A DNA stretch of 64,000 bases from Vibrio owensii CAIM 1854 = LMG 25443 (GCF_000817815.1 NZ_JPRD01000017.1:1-64000), one strand, 5' to 3'. Shown: positions 17,648 through 26,887, counted from the stretch's first letter. The notes: generated by a model not told the origin, from the letters alone. Made by a program: numbers and translations.

Positions 17648-18322
17648 TTGAGAAAGATTAAATCCCTTCTGTTCAATATCTTATTGGTGCTTTTGCTTTT
17701 ACCAGTGATGCTCGTTGGCATAGTGAAATACGTCGATCCACCAATTTGGGGATGGAAGATCAGCCGCATGATTTCTCCTCCAGAGGGATTCCCTGAAGAG
17801 AGTCAAAATGAATGGGTGCCTTTGAGTGACATTTCTAAGCACATTCAATTGGCCGTGATTGCGACAGAAGATCAAAAGTTCCCGACTCATTACGGAGTGG
17901 ATTTTGATTCATTATTTAAAGTGATCTCAGAGTCTGGCGAGAACGGCCCTTCTCGCGGTGCGAGCACGATTACTCAGCAAACTGCAAAGAACGTGTTTCT
18001 GTTTCCTTCACACTCTTATGTGCGCAAAGCGTATGAACTTTATTTTGCTCTGCTGATGGAAGCGATGTGGAGTAAAGAACGCATTCTCGAAGTGTATTTG
18101 AATGTGGTGGAGTTTGGCCCAGGTATTTATGGCGCGGAAGCCGCTGCGCAAAACTATTTTGGTATTCCAGCTAAACAACTTTCAACACGCCAAGCTGCAA
18201 GGCTTGCGGTGGTGCTGCCAAATCCGTATCGCATCAAAGTCTACCCTCAGACTTCTTACACCATCAGCCGCGTCAATTGGGCGATGAGACAAATGCGAAA
18301 CCTTGGTAGCGTTCAGCTTTAA
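17648..18322 (+). CDS. mtgA: Monofunctional peptidoglycan glycosyltransferase MtgA
   Basis: MtgA is a GT51 enzyme that polymerises lipid II into glycan strands. After an N-terminal membrane anchor come the GT51 motifs: ATEDQKFPTHYG (catalytic Glu), GASTITQQTAKN, and RILEVYLNVVEFG, with KNVFLFPSHSYVRKAYE between. I chose the TTG at 17648 (224 residues) because GGTCGG lies just upstream and the n-region then reads MRKIKSLLF. A TTG at 17618 would add ten residues without a ribosome binding site. It is unrelated in function to the flanking glucan genes. Confidence 0.9.
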   Translation: MRKIKSLLFNILLVLLLLPVMLVGIVKYVDPPIWGWKISRMISPPEGFPEESQNEWVPLSDISKHIQLAVIATEDQKFPTHYGVDFDSLFKVISESGENGPSRGASTITQQTAKNVFLFPSHSYVRKAYELYFALLMEAMWSKERILEVYLNVVEFGPGIYGAEAAAQNYFGIPAKQLSTRQAARLAVVLPNPYRIKVYPQTSYTISRVNWAMRQMRNLGSVQL

Positions 18323-18502
18323 ACTCCCTTTTACCCTGCTCATAAATAGAACTACGCCCCAATAAAAGCAAAATGTGAAGCGTCACAAGCTTTAGGGCGT
18401 AGCCTTTCAGAATGATGTGCTCAGTTTTTCATCCATTTACTATTAGTGTGAATAAAACTACAACACGAATACTGCGTCTATGCGCAACCAATGGACTGAA
18501 CG

Positions 18503-20563
18503 ATGAAACTGAATCTGATTACGACTACCTTACTGCTTGCATCGGCAAGTGCCATCGCCGAGCCAAACATCACCATTTCTACCACAACCAACAGCCGTGA
18601 CTTTCCTTTAAGTACAGAGCAGCCTCTAGTTGTGCCCTTAACCAAAGATGGCTATACGCTTAAAATCACTGGCGTTGAAGGCGACTGTGTCGCGCCTGAT
18701 GGTCAGAAGGTCAAATTCAACAAACCTATCGCGCTGAACTGCGGAAAACCAACAGAACTGCCGTTAAAAATCCGCTTTACCGGTGATTACTCTTTTGCTT
18801 TTGATGCGGAAGCGAAAACACTGCGCTTCAAGCGTGAACCTAAGAAAGCTGCTAAGACTGAATTCAAACGCCCAATCCCACAAGTGCAATGTGAGGTTTA
18901 CCAAGGTGGTGAAGTCACCATTGCGTTAGGTGACAGTTTCCCCGATGGCACCAAGTTGCGTGATGCCTATTCTGGTCAAATTGTCGAAGTAAAAGATCAG
19001 CAAGTATCGCTGACACCAAGCAAAGATTCAGGCGGTTTGGTGCTACTAGAGCCAGTGAAGAAAACCAAAGAAGCAGTACCGTTTGATTACCGTAATGCCA
19101 ACATTTACTTCGTGATGGTCGACCGTTTCAACAATGCCGATACCAGCAATGACAACAGCTATGGTCGCAAGAAAGACGGTAAAGAAGAGATCGGCACCTT
19201 CCACGGTGGTGATCTAAAAGGCGTGATCGAAAAGCTAGATTACATCAAGAGCCTAGGTACAGATGCGATTTGGTTATCGCCAATCGTTGAGCAAGTACAT
19301 GGTTTTGTGGGCGGTGGCGATAGCGGCTCATTCCCATTCTACGCTTATCACGGTTACTGGACGCGTGACTTTACCAAGATTGATGAGAACTTTGGTAACG
19401 AAGATGACCTTAAAGTGCTGGTGGAAGAGGCGCATAAGCGTGGTCTCAAAGTCTTGATGGACGCAGTAATCAACCACACCGGTTACTCAACGTTAGCCGA
19501 TTTGCAATTTGACGGTATTGAGGTGTTAAAACCAAACGTTGATTTACCGAAGAAGTGGGGCGACTGGCAACCAAAAGCGGGTGAAAATTGGCATAGCTAC
19601 CACCAGAATATTGATTACCAGAGTTCAAACTGGGCGAAATGGTGGGGCGGTGACTGGGTAAGAACAGGTCTACCGGGATACCCAGCTCCGGGCAGCAGTG
19701 ATATCACTATGTCATTGGCGGGTTTGCCTGACTTTATCACCGAATCAGACAAAGCCGTGAAGCCTGCGCAGTGGCTATTGGATAACCCTGATACTCGCGT
19801 AGAGGCGCGTGACAATTACACCGTCTCCGATTACTTGATTGAGTGGCAAACTGATTGGGTGAAACGCTTTGGTATTGATGGTTACCGTGTTGATACGGTG
19901 AAGCACGTTGAAGGCGATGTGTGGAAACGCTTGAAAGAAGAGGCTTCAAGCAGTCTTGAGCAGTGGCGTAAAGAGAACGGTAAGTCAGGTCAGCCATTCT
20001 GGATGATGGGTGAAGTATGGGGGCATACCGCTTATCGCAGCCCTTACTTTGACGATGGCTTTGATGCGTTGATTAACTTCGACATGCAGAAGAAGTTAGA
20101 CAAAGGCGCGGCGTGTTTCAGCCAAATGGCAGACACCTACCAAAGTTACGCAGACACAATCGCCAACGAGAAAGACTTCAACCCAGTAAGCTACATGTCT
20201 TCTCACGATACCGAGTTGTTCTTCTCTCGCTTCAAAGACTATGGCATGCAGCGTAACGCCGCGAATGCACTGCTTCTAAGCCCAGGAGCGGTTCAGGTTT
20301 ACTATGGTGACGAAGTGGGTCGTAACATTGGTCCTTACGCGGATGATTTCCATCAAGGCACACGGTCTGACATGGTATGGAAGCTATCTGATGAGAAGCA
20401 AGCGCTGCTCAAACACTGGCAAACTCTTGGTCAGTTCCGTAAAGCGCACCCGGCGATTGGTGCAGGTCAGCATCAAGTGATTGAACAAGAAGGCGCGTAC
20501 GTGTTCTCTCGTTCGCTTGGCAATGACAAAGTCGTTGTAGCGTTTGTGGGGCGTGACAAGTAG
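18503..20563 (+). CDS. malS: Periplasmic alpha-amylase MalS
   Basis: MalS cuts long maltodextrins in the periplasm before uptake. A signal peptide covers about residues 1-19 (ending SAIAE). An N-terminal MalS-type domain comes before the GH13 barrel, which starts near residue 200. The catalytic triad is Asp464 (GIDGYRVDTVKH), Glu504 (MMGEVWGH) and Asp569 (SSHDTELFF). The similarity to E. coli MalS is high over the full 686 residues, including GRKKDGKEEIGTFHGGDLKG. No MalT box is evident directly upstream. The ATG follows the weak site ACTGAACG. Confidence 0.93.
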   Translation: MKLNLITTTLLLASASAIAEPNITISTTTNSRDFPLSTEQPLVVPLTKDGYTLKITGVEGDCVAPDGQKVKFNKPIALNCGKPTELPLKIRFTGDYSFAFDAEAKTLRFKREPKKAAKTEFKRPIPQVQCEVYQGGEVTIALGDSFPDGTKLRDAYSGQIVEVKDQQVSLTPSKDSGGLVLLEPVKKTKEAVPFDYRNANIYFVMVDRFNNADTSNDNSYGRKKDGKEEIGTFHGGDLKGVIEKLDYIKSLGTDAIWLSPIVEQVHGFVGGGDSGSFPFYAYHGYWTRDFTKIDENFGNEDDLKVLVEEAHKRGLKVLMDAVINHTGYSTLADLQFDGIEVLKPNVDLPKKWGDWQPKAGENWHSYHQNIDYQSSNWAKWWGGDWVRTGLPGYPAPGSSDITMSLAGLPDFITESDKAVKPAQWLLDNPDTRVEARDNYTVSDYLIEWQTDWVKRFGIDGYRVDTVKHVEGDVWKRLKEEASSSLEQWRKENGKSGQPFWMMGEVWGHTAYRSPYFDDGFDALINFDMQKKLDKGAACFSQMADTYQSYADTIANEKDFNPVSYMSSHDTELFFSRFKDYGMQRNAANALLLSPGAVQVYYGDEVGRNIGPYADDFHQGTRSDMVWKLSDEKQALLKHWQTLGQFRKAHPAIGAGQHQVIEQEGAYVFSRSLGNDKVVVAFVGRDK

Positions 20564-20590
20564 TTAGAACTTCGTTTTAAGCTTAGATAG

Positions 20591-20626
20591 AAAAAGCCCT
20601 TCCTTGAGTTCTCAGGGAAGGGCTTT
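20591..20626. terminator. Bidirectional terminator between malS and the DsbA-like gene
   Basis: AAAAAGCCCTTCC and GGGAAGGGCTTTG pair across a loop, with A and T runs on the two sides. It can serve both converging genes. Confidence 0.85.
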
Positions 20627-20675
20627 GTTGTTTTTGATGTTTACTTACTATTTCAATAGCTATCTATTTCGATAG

Positions 20676-21392
20676 TTATTTCTTTAGCTCTTGGTCGATA
20701 ACTTTCTCAAGCTCCTCGAAAGGTACATAACCCGGAATGACTTGGTCATTAATAATGATCGCTGGTGTGCCTCGTAGACCTAAGCGAGTGAAGTACTCGT
20801 AGTTTTTATCCAACAACGCTTTGGTCTCTTTGTCGTCGACAAGCTGTGCTTCTGTGCCAGTCTTCTTAGCGATTTTTTGTAGTGAACTTGCATCATGTGG
20901 CCCCGGCTTCTTCACCAACAAGTCGTGCACTTCTTTGTACTTGTCATGTTGGTTCTGCCAAACATTCAATGCGTAACTTGCCGAGTTGTAACCGTTCTTC
21001 TCGTACTGTTCTTTGAACGATACCGTCATGTTCAGCACTTTCACCTGCGGGTATTCTTTCTCTACCTTCACTAACTCACCTTCAAGACGCTTACAGAAAG
21101 GACAGCTGTAATCAGTCACGTTGATGATCGTCAGTTCAGGGTTCTCTGCACCGAAGTAAGAGTGCTTGCCGTCGTTAAGATAGGCGCGCGCTTCATCCAA
21201 AGTCGCGTTAAACGTCTTTTGATAAGCGACGTAGTCTTGTAGGTTTTGATGCAGTGAATCTAGGATCTGCGGGTTTTCTTTCAGCAGTTGAGTAATTTCT
21301 TGCAGCTTCTCTTCTGACGTTTTTTCTGCTGCGTGTGAAAATAGAGGTACCAGCGCGATAGCCACAGTTAATAGTGTGCGTGTGAATTTCAT
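20676..21392 (-). CDS. DsbA/Com1-like periplasmic thiol-disulfide oxidoreductase
   Basis: This is an exported thioredoxin-fold protein of 238 residues from the ATG at 21392. A signal peptide ends near FSHAA (residue 22). The active-site motif is CPFC at Cys97 and Cys100, in DYSCPFCKRLE, and the cis-proline loop is RGTPAIIINDQ. The N-terminal helical segment with EEKLQEITQLLKENPQIL resembles the Com1/DsbA-like group, often paired with DsbD-like donors. A longer frame to 21617 has no signal peptide at its start, so I reject it. The product may form or rearrange disulfides in envelope proteins. Confidence 0.9.
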   Translation of the reverse strand: MKFTRTLLTVAIALVPLFSHAAEKTSEEKLQEITQLLKENPQILDSLHQNLQDYVAYQKTFNATLDEARAYLNDGKHSYFGAENPELTIINVTDYSCPFCKRLEGELVKVEKEYPQVKVLNMTVSFKEQYEKNGYNSASYALNVWQNQHDKYKEVHDLLVKKPGPHDASSLQKIAKKTGTEAQLVDDKETKALLDKNYEYFTRLGLRGTPAIIINDQVIPGYVPFEELEKVIDQELKK

Positions 21393-21483
21393 GATATTTC
21401 CTAAAACTCTCTTTCTTCGCGGTTTTTGTCGCGAAGTGATTAAAAATAAAACAATTGATTTGGGGATGAATAGCAATCGGGTT

Positions 21484-21894
21484 TTATTCTCTAAACACAC
21501 ATAACTTGAGGTGCACCCGATATTTGTCGGGTATCGGCTCGGTATGATGGCGGAGAGCATTACGGTCGGTGCTGGTGATAGACAGCAAGACAAACGCAAA
21601 TAGGAATAAGGGAACAATGAAGCTGTCGAGATGGTTTTGTGAAGCCTGAATCAGCTTTTCAGACAGTTCACACTGCTTAGTCAGCCCTTTCTCGCTCTTT
21701 TGTTGCTGCGCAGCAGCGTGTTCAGTTGTCACTTGCACGCCAATCAGAGGGCAAGATTGGTAGAAGCCTGCATTTTTACTTAAACAGATCACGATAACCC
21801 AAGCCACAAGGGCGAGTGTCCATCGAGCGATGTTGGATTGTGATCGAAGCAAAAGGCAAACCCTGAGTAAGTCTCTAAGTAATGACCGAACCAC
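21484..21894 (-). CDS. Small membrane protein of unknown function upstream of the DsbA-like gene
   Basis: I do not recognise this 136-residue protein. It has two clear hydrophobic segments (about residues 24-40 and 91-107) that flank a hydrophilic loop with cysteines in YQSCPLIG and TKQCEL. Co-direction with the DsbA-like gene, 91 bases away, and the paired cysteines suggest a membrane partner in thiol or metal chemistry, but that is inference. The start is uncertain. Confidence 0.55.
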   Translation of the reverse strand: MVRSLLRDLLRVCLLLRSQSNIARWTLALVAWVIVICLSKNAGFYQSCPLIGVQVTTEHAAAQQQKSEKGLTKQCELSEKLIQASQNHLDSFIVPLFLFAFVLLSITSTDRNALRHHTEPIPDKYRVHLKLCVFRE

Positions 21895-22229
21895 CCTAAA
21901 ATAAATTACACAGAACTTTTGTTAATTTTTGGTCAAGAAATCTCAAATAAGCAACAAACCATGAAGCACGTCGAAGGTGTGGCTAATAACAAACTTGTTC
22001 ATAATTTTGGTTTGTTTTGTTAACGGATGGGATTCGCTGATAGTTAGATAAATCTACCTTATCTTGGTCATAAATATTTATTATCTTTTAAATGTGATTC
22101 AAATCATAAAATAAAACTTCATAATTGAGTGACATGATTGTTCGGTAAATGGATTGATTTTGATCATCTCTCTAGCACGTCGTTCAAGGGATCATCTATG
22201 CGTTCTGTTCCACATACATAGGTGAATTT
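21895..22229. promoter_or_regulatory. Divergent control region upstream of the YjiH-like gene
   Basis: This AT-rich gap carries two nucleotide-level candidates. TGTGATTCAAATCATA at 22093-22108 matches the CRP consensus at 9 of 10 positions, and its core also resembles an FNR half-site pair. TTGATTTTGATCAT at 22154-22167 matches the FNR consensus TTGAT-N4-ATCAA at 9 of 10. They suggest carbon- or oxygen-responsive expression of the transporter-peptidase operon. Confidence 0.45.
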
Positions 22230-22970
22230 ATGACAAGCCCTGTTCATGCTGAACGCAAGGTGACGATCGGGTGTTACATTGCACTCGCGTTTGCGGTTGT
22301 GTTCTTTTCTGGTCTGATGCAATCCAACGAATGGTACGGTGTATTCGACTTTACAACGCTTAATGGCTCTTTCGGTAAAGTGGCTTACGGCGTAACGGAA
22401 GGTGCGGATGGCGCGGTACAAGCTGCGACTACCTCTTTCCGTGGTACTGGCGGTAGCGGTGCTCGTGACGGTTTCATTTTCGCACTTACTTTGATTCCAA
22501 CCGTTATGTTCGCATTAGGTATGATCAACGTACTTGAGCACTACGGTGCACTTGAAGCTGCTCGTAAGCTTCTTACTCCTCTTCTACGTCCTCTAATGGG
22601 TATCCCTGGTAACTCTGGTTTGGCTTTGATTGCTTCTCTACAAAGTACCGATGCCGGTGCGGCAATGACGCGTCAGCTAAAAGATGAAGGTCACCTAACT
22701 AAGCGTGAAACGGATGTATTTACTATGTTCCAGTTCACTGCGGGTGCAACCATCGTGAACTTCTTCTCATCGGGTGCTGTTCTGTTCACGCTGACGATGG
22801 CTGACGGCTCTCTAGCGGTAACGTCTTCTATTGGTTTAGCGGTTGTGGTGATGTTCGCATTTAAGATCATCGGCGCGAACCTGTTCCGTATCTACCTAAA
22901 CATGACGGAAGGTAAAGAAGACAAACAAGACCAAAACAAATCAGAGAACCTAAAAGAGGAGACGGCATAA
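22230..22970 (+). CDS. YjiH-like nucleoside-recognition (Gate) domain membrane protein
   Basis: This 246-residue inner-membrane protein belongs to the YjiH/spore-maturation SpmA-like group with a Gate (nucleoside recognition) domain. Hydrophobic segments alternate with conserved glycine-rich pieces such as GTGGSGARDGF and PGNSGLALIASLQSTDAG. The stop overlaps the start of the next gene (TAATG), so the two halves are coupled. In E. coli yjiG and yjiH flank iadA, an isoaspartyl dipeptidase gene; here an M20 peptidase takes that place. The substrate is unknown, perhaps a peptide or amino acid. Confidence 0.85.
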   Translation: MTSPVHAERKVTIGCYIALAFAVVFFSGLMQSNEWYGVFDFTTLNGSFGKVAYGVTEGADGAVQAATTSFRGTGGSGARDGFIFALTLIPTVMFALGMINVLEHYGALEAARKLLTPLLRPLMGIPGNSGLALIASLQSTDAGAAMTRQLKDEGHLTKRETDVFTMFQFTAGATIVNFFSSGAVLFTLTMADGSLAVTSSIGLAVVVMFAFKIIGANLFRIYLNMTEGKEDKQDQNKSENLKEETA

Positions 22971-23437
22971 TGGGTGACGTTAAAGCGAAAAAACCAATGG
23001 TGACGGATATCTTCGTCGAAGGTGCTAAGAAAGGTTGGGTAATTGCGACGACCTCTACGGTTCCTAACGTATTGATGGCGTTCGTTATCATCAAAGCGCT
23101 GCAAATCACTGGTGCGCTGGATCTGATGGGCACTGTGTTTTCTCCAATCATGGCGGTGTTTGGTCTTCCGGGTGAAGCAGCAGCGGTATTGATCGGCGCT
23201 TGGATGTCGATGGGTGGCGCGGTTGGCGTAGTAATCACGCTATTTGACCAAGGCATCCTGAACGGTACGCACATTGCGATTCTTGCGCCTGCTATCTACC
23301 TAATGGGCTCTCAAGTTCAGTACATGGGGCGTATCATGGGCCCAATTGGTACTGAAGGTCGTTACATCCCAGTTATGATTGCAATCTCAGTATTGAACGC
23401 GTTTGGCGCAATGCTGGTGATGAATCTGTTTGTCTAG
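22970..23437 (+). CDS. YjiG-like Gate domain membrane protein
   Basis: This 155-residue protein is the second half of the YjiH/YjiG transporter pair. It shows three to four hydrophobic segments and the conserved GLPGEAAAVLIGAWMSMGGA stretch typical of the family. Its ATG overlaps the preceding stop codon by one base. The M20 peptidase gene follows after nine bases. Confidence 0.86.
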   Translation: MGDVKAKKPMVTDIFVEGAKKGWVIATTSTVPNVLMAFVIIKALQITGALDLMGTVFSPIMAVFGLPGEAAAVLIGAWMSMGGAVGVVITLFDQGILNGTHIAILAPAIYLMGSQVQYMGRIMGPIGTEGRYIPVMIAISVLNAFGAMLVMNLFV

Positions 23438-23446
23438 GAGTGAGTC

Positions 23447-24571
23447 ATGCAATTCTCTCTAAATGAATATCTAGAAGAGCTACGTCCGCTAATCAATGTG
23501 GATTGTGGCACTTACACGACTGATGGTATCGAGTTCATCGCTTCTCAATTTGAAGAGAAGTACCAAGCGATGTCAGGTTGGAGCGTAAAACGCATCGACT
23601 GTGGCAGGGCAGGCATCGGTCTTGAAGTTCGAAATAAGCCGGAAGCTGAGCAAATCGACGTGATGCTGATTGGTCATATGGATACCGTGTTCCCTGTGGG
23701 TACTGCTGAGCTTCGTCCGATGTCTCAAGATGCAGAGAAAGCTTACGGTCCGGGCGTCTCGGACATGAAATCTGGCTTGCTGAACATCGTATACGCGATG
23801 CGCAATCTAGACCAAGCGGTGTTGGATAAGCTGTCTATCGCTATCTGCATGAACCCAGATGAAGAAACGGGTTCTCTCGATTCTGTGGATTGGATTCAAT
23901 CAGTTGCGAAAAACGCAAAGAATGTACTGGTTGCAGAAGCAGCACGTGCAGATGGCGGTTTAGTGAAAGCGCGCAAAGGCATGGCTCGCTACAAAATGAC
24001 CTTTAATGGCGTTGCAGCTCACGCAGGTAACGAGCCAGAAAATGGTCGCAGCGCAATCACTGAGATGGCGAATTGGATTCTCGCAGTCAATGCAATGACC
24101 AACTTTGAATCTGGTACTACGTTGAATGTGGGTATTGTCTCTGGTGGTAACGGTGCGAACATCGTCCCGGAACATGCTGAAGCGATCGTGGATGTGCGTT
24201 TCTGGAGCAACGAAGAATACGATGATGTTGATAGCAAGCTAAATGGTATGCTGGAAACACCGTTCGTTGATGGTATGAGTATCGAATTGGTTCGTGAAGC
24301 TTATAAGCCTTCTATGGTGCCAAGCCCACAAACAGAAAGCCTGATGATGCTAGTTGAAGAAGCGGCAAGTGAACTGGCGATCGACATCAATTGGAAGGAA
24401 GTGGGTGGCGGCTCTGATGCAAACAACACGGCGATTCTTGGCGTTCCAACTTTGGATGGTCTAGGACCTATCGGTGCAGGCTTCCACAGTGACCAAGAGT
24501 ACTTGTTGCTTGAGTCTATTGAACCACGTATCAAAATGCTGATGCGTGTATTGGAGAAGATTGCTCAATAA
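23447..24571 (+). CDS. M20 family metallopeptidase (carboxypeptidase G2-like)
   Basis: This is a cytoplasmic zinc exopeptidase of the M20 family, 374 residues. Metal and catalytic residues appear in order: the first His and Asp in IGHMDTVFP, the bridging Asp in GPGVSDMKSG, and the Glu pair in MNPDEETGS. A dimerisation insert follows, and a C-terminal His ligand sits in AGFHSDQEY. The closest subgroup is glutamate carboxypeptidase/CPG2. With the YjiH/YjiG pair upstream it probably forms an uptake-and-cleavage unit for a small peptide or acylated amino acid (inference). Confidence 0.88.
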   Translation: MQFSLNEYLEELRPLINVDCGTYTTDGIEFIASQFEEKYQAMSGWSVKRIDCGRAGIGLEVRNKPEAEQIDVMLIGHMDTVFPVGTAELRPMSQDAEKAYGPGVSDMKSGLLNIVYAMRNLDQAVLDKLSIAICMNPDEETGSLDSVDWIQSVAKNAKNVLVAEAARADGGLVKARKGMARYKMTFNGVAAHAGNEPENGRSAITEMANWILAVNAMTNFESGTTLNVGIVSGGNGANIVPEHAEAIVDVRFWSNEEYDDVDSKLNGMLETPFVDGMSIELVREAYKPSMVPSPQTESLMMLVEEAASELAIDINWKEVGGGSDANNTAILGVPTLDGLGPIGAGFHSDQEYLLLESIEPRIKMLMRVLEKIAQ

Positions 24572-24590
24572 GGCATTCTGCTTCTAAAGC

Positions 24591-24653
24591 TTGGTTCTCA
24601 AAGCTGTTGGTTTCCAAGACTTCTGGTTTCAAAACCTTTTGGTATCCAAAGCA
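24591..24653 (+). repeat. Degenerate tandem repeat of about 16 bp
   Basis: Four imperfect units follow each other: TTGGTTCTCAAAGCTG, TTGGTTTCCAAGACTTC, TGGTTTCAAAACCTTT and TGGTATCCAAAGC. They lie between the peptidase stop and its terminator. Confidence 0.4.
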
Positions 24654-24655
24654 AT

Positions 24656-24687
24656 AATCCCCGGACTTCGGTTTGGGGATTTTTTTA
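24656..24687 (+). terminator. Terminator of the YjiH-YjiG-M20 operon
   Basis: AATCCCC and GGGGATT flank GGACTTCGGTTT, then a run of seven T. Confidence 0.88.
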
Positions 24688-24793
24688 TCTAGCCATTTTG
24701 TTTCCTTTCTTCATTATCATTACTCGCTATTAATCCTACGTTCAGGTTCATCGTCTTAATATCTTTGCCACAGTCATAAATTTAGGAGGCACG

Positions 24794-25168
24794 ATGACCA
24801 CAAGCATGTCTGTAAATTCGGCGTCCGATGACGTCTTAGACCAAACGATGCAAGCGCCAGATGAGAAAACCTTTTGGCGTAAAATGAAAAACTCCGTCAA
24901 GAAAGCAGGTGAAGAGATTGCGGTTATGGGCATTAAATCATGGCTCGCGATGGCAGATTCCAATACCTCCGTTCGCCACAAGGCTATCTTAGGTGGCGCG
25001 CTGGCTTACTTCGTCCTACCAACAGATATGGTGCCAGACGTACTCGCTGGTGTCGGCTTTACCGATGACATGGCAGCATTGACTCTAGCAGCGAACTCGG
25101 TCGGCAATGCCATCACTGATGAGCATGAAGAACAAGCGAGAGAAAAGCTGAGTTCGATGACGGAATAG
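24794..25168 (+). CDS. DUF1232 (YkvA-like) protein
   Basis: This is a small protein of the DUF1232/YkvA family, 124 residues, of unknown function. The family core is GALAYFVLPTDMVPDVLAGV followed by GFTDDMAAL, about residues 74-100. AGGAGG lies just before the ATG. It has its own terminator and no obvious operon partner. Confidence 0.85.
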   Translation: MTTSMSVNSASDDVLDQTMQAPDEKTFWRKMKNSVKKAGEEIAVMGIKSWLAMADSNTSVRHKAILGGALAYFVLPTDMVPDVLAGVGFTDDMAALTLAANSVGNAITDEHEEQAREKLSSMTE

Positions 25169-25203
25169 GGTTATTACCTATTCTTCAGATTTCAAATAAA
25201 ACA

Positions 25204-25231
25204 AAAGCCCCGATGTTTCCATCGGGGCTTT
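25204..25231. terminator. Bidirectional terminator
   Basis: AAAGCCCCGATG and CATCGGGGCTTT form a perfect 12-bp stem around TTTC, between the converging DUF1232 and symporter genes. Confidence 0.88.
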
Positions 25232-25262
25232 CATTTAGACAGGACAATTGAGTTTGGAAGGT

Positions 25263-26567
25263 TTAAGCTTCCGCGCGTTTCAGATGCACCTCTTCTTCTG
25301 CGACCCCAGCTTTTGGATCGTTGAAGCGAGTTTCATCCAGTGCACCTTCCGATTTCGCAACAATGATAGTCACTGCGCTGTCACCGGTGATGTTAACTGC
25401 GGTACGAATCATATCAAGTAGACGGTCAACACCCATGATAAGTGCAATACCTTCTAGCGGCAGACCTACTTGATTCAATACCATTGCTAGCATTACTAGA
25501 CCAACACCAGGAACACCTGCGGTACCGATAGACGCCAATGTTGCCGTCATGATAACCATTAGGTAGTCACCCATAGTTAGGTCGATGTTGAATGCCTGTG
25601 CGATGAACGCTGTCGCCACACCTTGCATGATCGCCGTGCCGTCCATGTTCACGGTTGCACCTAGCGGTACTGTGAACGATGATACGCGGTTCTCAACACC
25701 CATGCGGTGCTTAGCCGTTTCCATTGTCACTGGAATGGTCGCGTTCGATGATGCTGTAGAGAAAGCAAACATGATTGCGTCTTCCATCTTACGTAGGAAC
25801 GTAATTGGGTTTAGACCAGTGAAGCCTTTGAGCATCAGGCTGTAAGTCACAAGGCCGTGCAGTAATAGCGTACCTGCTAGTACAACGAAGTATTCAGCAA
25901 GGTTAAAGATTGCGCTTAGACCAAGACCTGTAAACAGCTTCGCCATTAGGAAGAACACACCGTAAGGCGCAAGGTTCATCAGAATCGCAACCAATTTCAT
26001 GATTACTTCATTCAGATCAGAGAAGAATGCTGCGATACGCTCGCCTGGCTTACCTGCTGCACTGATCGCGATACCGAATAGGACGGCGAACACGATAACT
26101 TGCAGGGTTTTACCTTCTGCCATTGCGCTGATTGGGTTAGTCGGGAACATATCAATGATCACCTGACCCAAAGATGGCGCTTCTGCTGATTTGAATGAAC
26201 TTGCTGCGGTTAGGTCTGCACCAGCACCTGGCTGGAATAGCGTCCCCATGGTTAGAGCAAGTGTGATTGCGATAGCGGTTGTTGCTACGTAGAAAGCAAG
26301 GGTTTTACCACCCATGCGACCCAATGTAGATAGGTCTTTTAGAGAGCTGGTACCACAAACTAGCGAAACAAATACTAGCGGTACAACAAGCATTTTTAAG
26401 CTGGCAACGAAGATCTGTCCACCAACTTCGAATAATCCATTAACAATGTATGCGTCGACAAATCCGTTGTCGGCAAAAAGTGTGCGAATTGCAAATCCTG
26501 TCAAGATACCCGCTACCATACCCAAAATTACGCGGCTGGTGAGCGACATCGGTTTCTTGGTATTCAT
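25263..26567 (-). CDS. Dicarboxylate/amino acid:cation symporter (DAACS)
   Basis: This inner-membrane symporter belongs to the DAACS family and would import an acidic amino acid or C4-dicarboxylate with Na+ or H+. The ATG at 26567 has AAGGAGTG just upstream and gives 434 residues. Conserved motifs are TASSNATIPVTME (serine-rich hairpin), PLGATVNMDGTA, and the C-terminal MGVDRLLDMIRTAVNITGD. The Asp/Arg set in that last motif suits acidic substrates. I cannot tell glutamate, aspartate or dicarboxylate apart from sequence. Confidence 0.92.
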   Translation of the reverse strand: MNTKKPMSLTSRVILGMVAGILTGFAIRTLFADNGFVDAYIVNGLFEVGGQIFVASLKMLVVPLVFVSLVCGTSSLKDLSTLGRMGGKTLAFYVATTAIAITLALTMGTLFQPGAGADLTAASSFKSAEAPSLGQVIIDMFPTNPISAMAEGKTLQVIVFAVLFGIAISAAGKPGERIAAFFSDLNEVIMKLVAILMNLAPYGVFFLMAKLFTGLGLSAIFNLAEYFVVLAGTLLLHGLVTYSLMLKGFTGLNPITFLRKMEDAIMFAFSTASSNATIPVTMETAKHRMGVENRVSSFTVPLGATVNMDGTAIMQGVATAFIAQAFNIDLTMGDYLMVIMTATLASIGTAGVPGVGLVMLAMVLNQVGLPLEGIALIMGVDRLLDMIRTAVNITGDSAVTIIVAKSEGALDETRFNDPKAGVAEEEVHLKRAEA

Positions 26568-26833
26568 GAGAACACTCCTTATAGTTATGCACCTTGAGTT
26601 CACTTCAAGGCGGCGTGCAGATTAGCAGCGGAGTGCGAAAATACGAAAGAATAATCCTCTGAATGGTCGATAGATGTGAAGTTAGTCACTTTAAAAAATA
26701 GAATATTAACCAAATTGTAACGATTTGGCTGGTTAAAAAGTTTGCTGATTAACAAATTTATCGAATTTACAACCGATAGAAATGATTTCTTACATTCTCA
26801 AATGGTAGAAAACTGGATGCATAACGATGAGAT
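26568..26833. other. Promoter region of the DAACS symporter gene
   Basis: This AT-rich gap lies upstream of the symporter gene and ends at the terminator of the DUF4056 operon. A small palindrome (CCTTGA and TCAAGG) is near 26592-26610. I see no gene in it. Confidence 0.4.
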
Positions 26834-26866
26834 AAAAGACGCCAAGTGCATAACTAGGCATCTTTT
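26834..26866 (-). terminator. Terminator of the DUF4056 envelope operon
   Basis: AAAAGACGCC and GGCATCTTTT pair with one wobble. It lies about 22 bases past the DUF4056 stop. Confidence 0.7.
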
Positions 26867-26887
26867 ATTCACTTGCTGATTGCGAAA

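Noticed and set aside
18372-18386. TGTGA-AGCG-TCACA palindrome upstream of malS, read as a CRP site
   Set aside because: The spacer is four bases and CRP needs six.
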